A stretch of DNA of 5,163 nt. Source: Variovorax sp. (GTDB lineage Bacteria; Pseudomonadota; Gammaproteobacteria; Burkholderiales; Burkholderiaceae_C). The notes under the pieces were generated by a model, which saw only the letters and a program-made list of their open reading frames with translations, had not been told where the DNA came from and did no database searches. The stretch spans positions 1 to 5,163 of the forward strand of contig JAQGMX010000009.1 of assembly GCA_028292145.1 (NCBI GenBank), given 5' to 3'. Positions 1 through 5,163 of this stretch are shown piece after piece. Position 1 is the stretch's first letter. Every line of letters begins with the position of its first letter. The position numbers were made by a program, and so were the translations under genes.

Positions 1-700
1 CCCAGTAGAGCAGGAGGTCGTCGTAGTCGAGCACGTTCTGCTGTTGCTTGGCTTCGACATACGCGCCGAAAAGCCGCTGCAGTTCAACCGACCATTCGGC
101 GCACCACGGAAACGAATGCTTGAGCACGTCGGCCAGCGGCGCGCAGGTGTTGACGACGCGCGAGTAGATCGACAGGCAGGTGCCCTTTTGCGGAAAACGG
201 CGCGTGGTGCCCGACAGGCCGATGTCGTGCCGCACCATGCCCATCAAGTCTTCCGCGTCGCCGCGGTCGTGGATGGTGAAGTTCTCGTTCAGGCCGATCT
301 GCGCCGCATATTCGCGCAACAGGCGGGCACCGATGCCGTGGAAAGTGCCGGCCCACGGGAGCGAAGGCGCCGCATCGGAACGCAGTCCGAGCACGCGCGC
401 GGCAACCTGTCCGGCGCGGCGTTCCATTTCCTGGGCGGCGCGGCGCGAAAAGGTCAGCAGCAGGATGCGCTGGGGGTCGGCGCCGCGGGCGATCAGGAAG
501 GCGACGCGGTGCGCGAGCGTGCTGGTCTTGCCTGAGCCGGCGCCCGCGATGACCAGCAGCGGTCGCGCATCGACCGCCATGTCGACGGCTTTGCCGACGC
601 CGTGTTCGACCGCCGCCCGCTGTTCGTCGTTCAGACCTGCAAGCGCAGCCTCCAGCCGCGTGGCCGGATCGCCTGGAACGAGGGGTTCGACGGTCTGCAT
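1..700 (-). CDS. UvrD/Rep-family superfamily 1 DNA helicase, N-terminal part (cut by window edge)
   Basis: ATP-dependent 3'-5' DNA helicase of the UvrD/Rep/PcrA family, which acts on DNA in the cytoplasm during repair or replication restart. 233 codons are visible and the rest lies left of position 1. Seen in order: a Q-motif (LNDEQRAAVEH, residues 23-33), Walker A (GAGSGKTS, 53-60), motif Ia (LLLTFSRRAAQEMERR, about 81-95), motif Ib (GTFHGIGARLLRE, 118-130), and DYDDLLLYW (225-233), which in this family sits just before the DExQD box. Walker B and the C-terminal motifs are therefore outside the window. About ten extra residues (around 34-46) separate the Q-motif from Walker A compared with E. 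coli UvrD. The start is the ATG at 700-698: an in-frame TAA lies five codons upstream (715-713), and the next ATG would remove the Q-motif. No good Shine-Dalgarno precedes it. Family is certain; which paralogue (uvrD, rep, pcrA or a UvrD-like orphan) cannot be decided from this part. Confidence 0.93.
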   Translation of the reverse strand, partial: MQTVEPLVPGDPATRLEAALAGLNDEQRAAVEHGVGKAVDMAVDARPLLVIAGAGSGKTSTLAHRVAFLIARGADPQRILLLTFSRRAAQEMERRAGQVAARVLGLRSDAAPSLPWAGTFHGIGARLLREYAAQIGLNENFTIHDRGDAEDLMGMVRHDIGLSGTTRRFPQKGTCLSIYSRVVNTCAPLADVLKHSFPWCAEWSVELQRLFGAYVEAKQQQNVLDYDDLLLYW

Positions 701-744
701 GGAGACTCGACTTTACTGTATGTCCGTCCAGTCGATCATGCGGC

Positions 745-776
745 CGTCACAGGGCTCGTCACAGGTCCGTCATGAG
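745..776. repeat. Tandem short direct repeats, possible operator
   Basis: The nonamer CGTCACAGG occurs twice exactly, at 745-753 and 757-765 (12-base period). A diverged third copy, CGTCATGAG, follows at 768-776. The repeats lie between the divergent helicase and corA starts, just upstream of the extended -10 candidate at 783-791, where the -35 region or an activator site would be. Direct repeats at roughly one helical turn suit protein binding on one DNA face, but no regulator family is recognised. Chance is a real alternative at this length. Confidence 0.3.
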
Positions 777-782
777 ACGCAA

Positions 783-791
783 TGCCATAAT
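783..791 (+). promoter_or_regulatory. Candidate extended -10 promoter for corA
   Basis: The bases TGCCATAAT fit the extended -10 form TG-N-TATAAT with five of six -10 matches (CATAAT at 786-791). No convincing TTGACA-like -35 lies 16-18 bases upstream, which extended -10 promoters tolerate. The -10 is flanked by a 5-bp inverted repeat (ATGCC at 782-786, GGCAT at 794-798). Transcription would start near 797-799. That leaves a leader of about 160 bases before corA, holding the small ORF at 821-862. Prediction by eye only. Confidence 0.35.
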
Positions 792-820
792 CCGGCATCG
801 CTGCAACCGGAGATTCCTCA

Positions 821-862
821 ATGGAAACCTGTCCGTCTCGGCAGCTTTCAATGCCCGTCTGA
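821..862 (+). CDS. Possible 13-residue leader peptide upstream of corA
   Basis: A tiny ORF, ATG at 821 to TGA at 860-862, encodes METCPSRQLSMPV. Its support is translational context: GGAG at 809-812 lies 8 bases before the ATG, as good a spacing as that of any full gene here. It lies between the extended -10 candidate and corA, 94 bases before the corA ATG, in the position of a leader peptide. In Salmonella a short leader ORF (corL) ahead of corA links leader translation to Rho-dependent termination. I infer a similar role from position and context only; the peptide sequence itself is not recognised. It could be a chance ORF. Confidence 0.27.
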   Translation: METCPSRQLSMPV

Positions 863-888
863 ACGCCATCGGCGGAGGTGTTGAAAGC

Positions 889-930
889 GCCACCATCCTT
901 CGCCCCCATTGCCATCTTCATGGCCATCGC
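889..930 (+). promoter_or_regulatory. C-rich, G-poor corA leader segment (rut-like), with a small hairpin
   Basis: Of 42 bases, 20 are C and only 6 are G, a skew that stands out in this GC-balanced DNA and resembles Rho-utilisation (rut) sequence. A perfect 5-bp hairpin with a 4-base loop lies inside it (GCCAT 911-915, loop CTTC, ATGGC 920-924). A run of five T follows at 936-940, but 11 bases past the stem, so this is not a standard intrinsic terminator. The segment sits between the leader ORF and the corA ribosome binding site, where Rho loading could depend on leader translation. Function is inferred from composition and place. Confidence 0.25.
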
Positions 931-942
931 GTCAGTTTTTAC

Positions 943-949
943 GGGAGTG
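943..949 (+). promoter_or_regulatory. Ribosome binding site of corA
   Basis: GGGAGTG at 943-949, with the GGAG core at 944-947, lies 9 bases before the ATG at 957. It fixes the corA start, which also gives the family's usual N-terminus (MLNIFTLANGRL). An intact ribosome binding site and start argue that the gene was functional until recently, despite the TAG at codon 69. Confidence 0.75.
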
Positions 950-956
950 AGCCCAC

Positions 957-1943
957 ATGCTCAACATCTTCACGCTCGCCAACGGGCGCCTGGTCCAGGA
1001 AGAGATCGAGGCGCTCGAAGAGCTCTCGCAGTTCCAGCCCATCTGGGTCGACCTCGAATCGCCGACGGTCGAGGAAAAGCGCTGGATCAAGCAGTATTAC
1101 GGCCTGTCGATTCCCGAAGACGCGATGGACGAGGACATCGAGGAGTCCGCCAGCTTCTTCTAGGAAGACAACGGCGATCTGCACATCCGCAGCGACTTCT
1201 TGATCGACGACGAAGACGACCCGCGCTCGGTGCGCGTCGCCTTCATCCTGAACCAGCACAACGAGGAGTTGCGCAGCCGCGGCGTCTTGTTCTCGATCCA
1301 CGACGAGGACGTGCCGGTGTTCCGCCTGCTGCGCATGCGCGCGCGCCGGGCGCCCGGACTGATCGAAGACGCCAAGGAAGTGCTGCTCAAGCTGTTCGAC
1401 GCCGACGCCGAATACTCCGCCGACACGCTGGAGAACATCTACGAGGAGCTCGAGCGGGCCGGCAAGAAGGTGCTCGAAGGCAACGTGAGCGACGAACTGG
1501 CCGGCGAAGTGCTCGGCGCCATCGCCCGCGAGGAAGACCTGAACAGCCGCATCCGCCGCAACGTGATGGACACGCGCCGCGCGGTGAGCTTCATGATGCG
1601 CAGCCGCATGCTGAATGCCGACCAGTTCGAGGAAGCGCGGCAGATCCTGCGCGACATCGAATCGCTGGACAACCACACGGCGTTTCTGTTCGACAAGATC
1701 AACTTCCTGATGGATGCGACCGTCGGTTTCATCAACATCAACCAGAACAAAACGATCAAGATCTTCTCGGTGGCCAGCGTCGCACTGCTGCCGCCCACGC
1801 TGATCGCGAGCGTCTACGGCATGAATTTCAAGTTCATGCCGGAGCTGGAGTGGCAGTACGGCTACGCCTGCGCGATCGCGCTGATGGTGGCTAGTGCGCT
1901 CGGTCCGATGCTGTACTTCCGCCGCCGCGGCTGGTTGAAGTAG
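957..1943 (+). pseudogene. corA: CorA-family magnesium/divalent cation channel, interrupted by one in-frame TAG
   Basis: CorA forms a pentameric inner-membrane channel for Mg2+ (also Co2+ and Ni2+) uptake. The frame runs 328 codons from the ATG at 957 to the TAG at 1941, a normal CorA length. Codon 69 (1161-1163) is also TAG and is the only lesion. Before it lie 68 residues of the cytoplasmic N-terminal domain. The same frame resumes at once with EDNGDLHIRSDFL and continues through GVLFSIHDEDVPVFRLLRM (from about residue 109) and the long stalk helix. TM1 spans about 267-287, the GMN selectivity motif is at 288-290, TM2 spans about 302-321, and the basic tail is RRRGWLK. No frameshift or loss of codon bias is visible. 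As I recall homologues, they carry Glu at codon 69, so one GAG-to-TAG change explains it. Translated as written, only a useless 68-residue fragment results. Alternatives are a base-calling error, amber suppression, or restart downstream (TTG at 1200, no good ribosome binding site), which would lose 81 residues. Divergent from the helicase and convergent with mtnN. Confidence 0.9.
1161..1163 (+). other. In-frame amber codon inside corA (codon 69)
   Basis: TAG follows ...SASFF and precedes EDNGDLHIRSDFL in the same frame. The gene's own terminator at 1941-1943 is also TAG. Reading on past that would run about 29 codons into antisense mtnN, so TAG is evidently a normal stop in this genome and global reassignment is unlikely. 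The bases AGGAAG at 1162-1167 resemble a Shine-Dalgarno sequence, but no ATG, GTG or TTG lies at a suitable distance in frame. Confidence 0.9.
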
Positions 1944-1956
1944 CCGGTCGGCCCGA

Positions 1957-2682
1957 TCAGGATCTCGGCAGGCGGCGCAGCAACGCGTCGACGATGGCCG
2001 CGGAACTCGGGCTGGCGACGGTGCGGATGAACTGCAGGAAATCGCCATGCGCCGCATCGTCGGCGCGGTCGGAAATGGTGCGGACGGCGGCGAACGGCAG
2101 GTCGAAGTCGTGGCAGACCTGGGCAAAGGCGGCGCCTTCCATTTCCACGGCGAGCGCATCGGGCAGTTCGGCCTGCAGCGCGCGGGCCTCGGCGGTGGTG
2201 GAAACGAACCGGTCGCCGCTGATCAGCAGGCCGCGATGCACACGCGCCTTCGGCATCGCCTCGCGTGCGGCCTCGACGAGCGCGGCGGCCAGGTCGGCAT
2301 CGGCAGGGAAACGACTGCGCCCGTACAGCGGCACCTCGTGCCGCGGGAAAAGCGGCATCGCATCCATGTCGTGCTGCAAAAATTCGCTGCTGACGACCGC
2401 ATCGCCGACCTGAACTCCAGCGCCGAGCCCGCCCGCGACACCGGTAAAGACAACGCGGCCGACGCCGAAGCGCGTGGCCAGCACGGCCGCCGTGGTGGCT
2501 GCAGCCACCTTGCCGATGCGCGCCAGCACCGCGACGACGTCGTGTCCGTGCAGATGGCCCTGCCAGAACTCGCGACCCGCGATCGTCACCTTGCGCTCGT
2601 CGGGCATGAGCGCCAGCACGGCAGCCAGCTCTTCCTGCATCGCCGAGACGATGGCGATCGGCGCCGCGCCGGACGGAGTCAC
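1957..2682 (-). CDS. mtnN: 5'-methylthioadenosine/S-adenosylhomocysteine nucleosidase
   Basis: Cytoplasmic enzyme that splits adenine from methylthioadenosine and S-adenosylhomocysteine, recycling by-products of polyamine synthesis, methylation and (in some bacteria) quorum-signal synthesis. The 241 residues are close to the E. coli enzyme's 232. Seen: the first strand with IAIVSAMQEEL, whose Glu18 matches catalytic/substrate Glu12 of E. coli; GIGKVAAA-like RIGKVAAATTA (55-65); TGVAGGLGAGVQVGDAVVS (80-98); the substrate loop VEMEG (179-183; Glu180 and Glu182 match Glu172 and Glu174); and ISDRAD (203-208) with Asp205 matching the general acid Asp197. The start is GTG at 2682-2680, overlapping the fadD TGA as GTGA. 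No upstream in-frame start is possible without entering fadD, and the first ATG (residue 15) would delete the first strand. Expression is probably coupled to fadD, since only a weak GAAGAA precedes the start. The stop is 13 bases from the convergent corA end. Confidence 0.93.
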   Translation of the reverse strand: MTPSGAAPIAIVSAMQEELAAVLALMPDERKVTIAGREFWQGHLHGHDVVAVLARIGKVAAATTAAVLATRFGVGRVVFTGVAGGLGAGVQVGDAVVSSEFLQHDMDAMPLFPRHEVPLYGRSRFPADADLAAALVEAAREAMPKARVHRGLLISGDRFVSTTAEARALQAELPDALAVEMEGAAFAQVCHDFDLPFAAVRTISDRADDAAHGDFLQFIRTVASPSSAAIVDALLRRLPRS

Positions 2683-4382
2683 TTCTTCGCGTCGCGCAAT
2701 TCGCGCCGCAGGATCTTGCCGACCGGCGTCTTGGGCATGTCGTTGCGGAATTCGATGATTTTCGGTCGCTTGTAGCCGGTCAGGTTCTCGCGGCAGAAGT
2801 CGCGCACCTGCTGCTCGGTCAGCGACGGGTCTTTCCGGACGATCACGACCTTGACCGCCTCGCCGGTCTTGTCGTCCGGCATGCCGACCGCGGCACATTC
2901 GAGCACGCCGGGCACCAAGGCGACGACGTCCTCGATCTCGTTCGGATAGACGTTGAAGCCGGACACCAGGATCATGTCCTTCTTGCGGTCGACGATCTTG
3001 AAGTAGCCCCGCTCGTCGACCACGCCGATGTCGCCGGACTTGAACCAGCCGTCGACCGTCATGACCTTGGCTGTCTCGTCCGGCCGCTGCCAGTAGCCGG
3101 CCATCACCTGAGGGCCCTTGATGGCGATTTCGCCGGACTGGCCCGGCGGCACCGGATGGCCGTCGTCGTCGAGCAGCGTCATCGAGGTGCCGGGCAACGG
3201 GAGGCCGATGGTGCCAGTGAAGGCCTTGCTGTCGGTCGGGTTGCAGCTGACGGAAGGAGAAGTTTCCGAGAGGCCGTAGCCTTCGCAGATCGGGCAGCCG
3301 GTCTTCGCGAGCCACAATTTGGCCACCGCCGCCTGCACCGCCATGCCGCCGCCGACCGAAACCTTCAGATTCTTCCAGTCGACGGTGCCGAAATCGGGAT
3401 GGTTCGCCAAGCCGTTGAAAAGCGTGTTGACCGCCGGAAAGCTGTGGAACGTGTGCTTCGAAAGCTCTTTCAGCGTGCCGGAGAGGTCGCGCGGATTCGG
3501 GATCAGGATCGATTTGCCGCCGGTTTTCAGCCCCAGCATCATGTTCACCGTGAAAGCGAAGATGTGATACAGCGGCAGCGCGCAGACGCTGGCCGGCTGC
3601 TCGCCGGCGGGAATCTGCCGCATGGCGGGCTCATTCCAGGCCTCGGACTGCAACACGTTGGCCACCACGTTGCGGTGCAGCAACACCGCGCCCTTGGCCA
3701 CGCCGGTGGTGCCGCCGGTGTACTGCAGCACGGCGACATCGTCGGGGCCGATCGGCACAGGTTGAGCCGATGTCGATGCCGACGCCAGCAAGGCTTCGCC
3801 CTGCTTCAACGCCGCGTTGAAGCGCACCGCACCGGGCAGCCTGTACGCAGGCACCAGCTTCTTGACGCTGCGCACCACGTAGTTCACGACGGTGCCCTTG
3901 AGCAGGCCCAGCCGGTCGCCCATGGCGCCGAGCACGATGTGCTTCACCGCCGTCGACGCCAGGCAGTGCTGCAGCGTGGCGGCGAAGTTCTCCATGATGA
4001 CGATGGTCTTCGCCCCGCTGTCCTGCAGCTGGTGCTCCAGCTCGCGCGGGGTGTAGAGCGGGTTGACGTTGACTACGATCAGCCCGGCCCGCAGGATGGC
4101 TGCGACCGCCATCGGGTACTGCGGACAGTTCGGCATCATGACGGCGACGCGGTCGCCCTTGACCAGTCCCAGCCCCTGCAGATAAGCGCCGAATTCGCGG
4201 CTCCGGCGGCCGACTTCGGCATAGCTCACGTCCTTGCCGAGAAAGCTGTAGGCCGGCCGGTCGGCGAATTTTTCGAAGCTCTCGTCCATCAGAGCGGCAA
4301 GCGATGCGTACCGGGAACCGTCGATATCGGCCGGTACGCCCTCGGGATAGCTGGCGAGCCAGGGGCGGTCTGTGCTTCTCAT
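2679..4382 (-). CDS. fadD: Long-chain fatty-acid-CoA ligase (acyl-CoA synthetase), FadD-like
   Basis: Activates fatty acids to acyl-CoA through an acyl-adenylate, at the inner face of the membrane, feeding beta-oxidation or lipid synthesis. 567 residues against 561 in E. coli FadD, with near-colinear matches from the N-terminus (WLASYPEGVPADI) to the end. Seen: MMPNCPQYP and the segment VVNVNPLYTPRELEHQL (103-119); the ATP/AMP P-loop YTGGTTGVAKGA (221-232); LPLYHIFAFT (269-278); VGGGMAVQ (343-350); EGYGLSE (367-373); the FadD signature region from DGWFKSGDI through DRKKDMI (444-471); SGFNVYPNEIEDVV (474-487); and the catalytic-lysine motif KTPVGKILRRELRD (551-564, Lys556). All core residues are present, so it should be active. 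The ATG at 4382-4380 overlaps the pntB TGA as ATGA, with AAAGG at 4394-4390 seven bases upstream. The exact chain-length preference cannot be read from sequence. Confidence 0.95.
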   Translation of the reverse strand: MRSTDRPWLASYPEGVPADIDGSRYASLAALMDESFEKFADRPAYSFLGKDVSYAEVGRRSREFGAYLQGLGLVKGDRVAVMMPNCPQYPMAVAAILRAGLIVVNVNPLYTPRELEHQLQDSGAKTIVIMENFAATLQHCLASTAVKHIVLGAMGDRLGLLKGTVVNYVVRSVKKLVPAYRLPGAVRFNAALKQGEALLASASTSAQPVPIGPDDVAVLQYTGGTTGVAKGAVLLHRNVVANVLQSEAWNEPAMRQIPAGEQPASVCALPLYHIFAFTVNMMLGLKTGGKSILIPNPRDLSGTLKELSKHTFHSFPAVNTLFNGLANHPDFGTVDWKNLKVSVGGGMAVQAAVAKLWLAKTGCPICEGYGLSETSPSVSCNPTDSKAFTGTIGLPLPGTSMTLLDDDGHPVPPGQSGEIAIKGPQVMAGYWQRPDETAKVMTVDGWFKSGDIGVVDERGYFKIVDRKKDMILVSGFNVYPNEIEDVVALVPGVLECAAVGMPDDKTGEAVKVVIVRKDPSLTEQQVRDFCRENLTGYKRPKIIEFRNDMPKTPVGKILRRELRDAKK

Positions 4383-5163
4383 TCGATGGCCTTTGTCATG
4401 TCCTCGACGACTTTCTTGGCGTCGCCGAAGACCATCATGGTCTTGTCCATATAGAAGAGCTCGTTGTCCAGGCCGGCATAGCCCGCCGCCATCGAGCGCT
4501 TGTTGACGATCACCGTCTTGGCCTTGTAGGCCTCCAGTATCGGCATGCCGTAGATCGCGCTACCCTTGGTGTGCGCGGCCGGGTTCACGACGTCGTTGGC
4601 GCCCAGGATGATCGCCACGTCGACCTGTCCGAATTCGCCGTTGATGTCTTCCATCTCGAACACCTGGTCGTAGGGCACTTCGGCCTCGGCCAGCAGCACG
4701 TTCATGTGACCGGGCATGCGTCCCGCGACCGGGTGGATTGCGTACTTGACGGAGATGCCTTTCTCCGTGAGCTTGGCCGCGAGTTCCTTCACCGCATGCT
4801 GGGCGCGGGCCACGGCCAGGCCGTAGCCGGGCACGATCACCACCGTTTCGGCATTGCTCAGCACAAAAGCGGCGTCGTCGGCGCTGCCGGTCTTGACCGG
4901 GCGCTGCACCGCGCCACCCGCGGTCGCGGTCACCGCCTCGCCGCCGAAGCCGCCCAGGATCACGTTGAAGAACGAGCGGTTCATCGCCTTGCACATGATG
5001 TAGCTCAGGATCGCGCCCGAGCTGCCCACCAGCGACCCGGCCACGATCAACATCGCGTTGTTCAGGCTGAAGCCGATGCCCGCCGCCGCCCAGCCCGAAT
5101 AGCTGTTGAGCATCGACACCACCACCGGCATGTCGGCGCCGCCGATCGGGATGATGATCAGCA
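4379..5163 (-). CDS. pntB: NAD(P) transhydrogenase subunit beta, C-terminal part (cut by window edge)
   Basis: Beta subunit of the proton-translocating transhydrogenase in the inner membrane, which uses the proton gradient to reduce NADP+ with NADH. 260 codons are visible, rather more than half of the usual ~460; the N-terminus lies right of position 5163 and the frame is open to the edge (LIIIPIGGADMPVVVSML). Seen: the last membrane helices, including NNAMLIVAGSLVGSSGAILS, then a linker and domain III, the NADP(H)-binding domain. Domain III shows PGYGLAVARAQ (encoded around 4805-4840), HPVAGRMPGHMNVLLAEAEV, EMEDINGEF, GANDVVNPAA, VNKRSMAAGYAG and the terminal FGDAKKVVEDM, all matching E. coli PntB. 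An internal ATG at 5131 is not the start, because the family sequence continues upstream of it. pntA and the promoter would be expected further right. Its TGA overlaps the fadD ATG, which points to an operon. Confidence 0.96.
   Translation of the reverse strand, partial: LIIIPIGGADMPVVVSMLNSYSGWAAAGIGFSLNNAMLIVAGSLVGSSGAILSYIMCKAMNRSFFNVILGGFGGEAVTATAGGAVQRPVKTGSADDAAFVLSNAETVVIVPGYGLAVARAQHAVKELAAKLTEKGISVKYAIHPVAGRMPGHMNVLLAEAEVPYDQVFEMEDINGEFGQVDVAIILGANDVVNPAAHTKGSAIYGMPILEAYKAKTVIVNKRSMAAGYAGLDNELFYMDKTMMVFGDAKKVVEDMTKAIE

Noticed and set aside
881..912. TTGAAA at 881-886 as a -35 box for a promoter closer to corA
   Set aside because: No acceptable -10 hexamer lies 16-18 bases downstream; the region there is C-rich.
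736..927. Minus-strand 63-codon open frame in the helicase-corA intergenic region
   Set aside because: No recognisable family and no convincing ribosome binding site, and it lies across the corA promoter and leader signals on the other strand.
878..1894. Plus-strand open frame (338 codons) overlapping corA in another frame
   Set aside because: The translation is Arg/Ala-rich and patternless. The corA frame carries the family motifs throughout, so this is an overlapping-frame artefact.
957..1943. Genome-wide reassignment of TAG to an amino acid
   Set aside because: The corA frame itself ends in TAG at 1941-1943 at exactly the expected CorA C-terminus, so TAG works as a normal stop here.
1953..1969. 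CCGA...TCGG dyad between corA and mtnN as a bidirectional terminator
   Set aside because: The stem is only four base pairs with an 8-base loop, flanked by a mismatch, and has no T-run on either side.
939..2159. Long minus-strand open frame (406 codons) opposite corA and the mtnN 3' end
   Set aside because: High-GC shadow frame. Its translation is low-complexity, rich in H, A, R, V and D, with no domain, and it spans two genes that have clear family matches on their own strands.
3156..4454. Long plus-strand open frame (432 codons) antisense to fadD
   Set aside because: Mirror frame of a strongly conserved gene. The product is rich in Arg, His, Gln and Ala with no recognisable fold, and no ribosome binding site or promoter supports it.
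5129..5131. ATG at 5131 as the start of pntB
   Set aside because: The frame continues upstream with conserved PntB sequence (LIIIPIGGAD) to the window edge, so this is an internal methionine.

Overview
The window is GC-rich, densely coded chromosomal DNA. It most likely comes from a betaproteobacterium (Burkholderiales or Rhodocyclales type). This assignment rests on remembered similarity of the CorA, FadD and PntB proteins and on codon bias, not on a database search. All the main genes belong to known housekeeping or metabolic families. I see no mobile element, CRISPR array, tRNA or rRNA, and no sign of a new multi-gene system.

Layout. Positions 1-700 (minus) hold the N-terminal third of a UvrD/Rep-type superfamily 1 DNA helicase that runs off the left edge. 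Positions 701-956 are a divergent intergenic region. It carries short direct repeats, an extended -10 promoter candidate, a possible 13-codon leader ORF with a well-placed ribosome binding site, and a C-rich, G-poor stretch. Positions 957-1943 (plus) encode a CorA-type magnesium/divalent cation channel whose frame is broken once, by a TAG at codon 69, and is otherwise intact to its GMN motif and C-terminus. A 13-bp gap separates its end from a convergent minus-strand cluster read from right to left: pntB (4379-5163, N-terminus outside the window), fadD (2679-4382) and mtnN (1957-2682).

How the genes work together. pntB, fadD and mtnN are joined by 4-base stop/start overlaps (ATGA, then GTGA). 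They are therefore very probably one transcript with coupled translation. PntB is half of the membrane transhydrogenase that uses the proton gradient to make NADPH. FadD activates fatty acids to acyl-CoA. MtnN clears methylthioadenosine and S-adenosylhomocysteine. There is no single obvious pathway, although all three touch redox or coenzyme-linked metabolism. The helicase and corA are transcribed divergently from the 256-bp region between them.

The two points most worth a second look are the single in-frame amber codon in an otherwise undecayed corA, and the leader in front of corA. The leader has the parts expected of a leader-peptide/Rho-type control region like those known upstream of Mg2+ transporter genes in enterobacteria.
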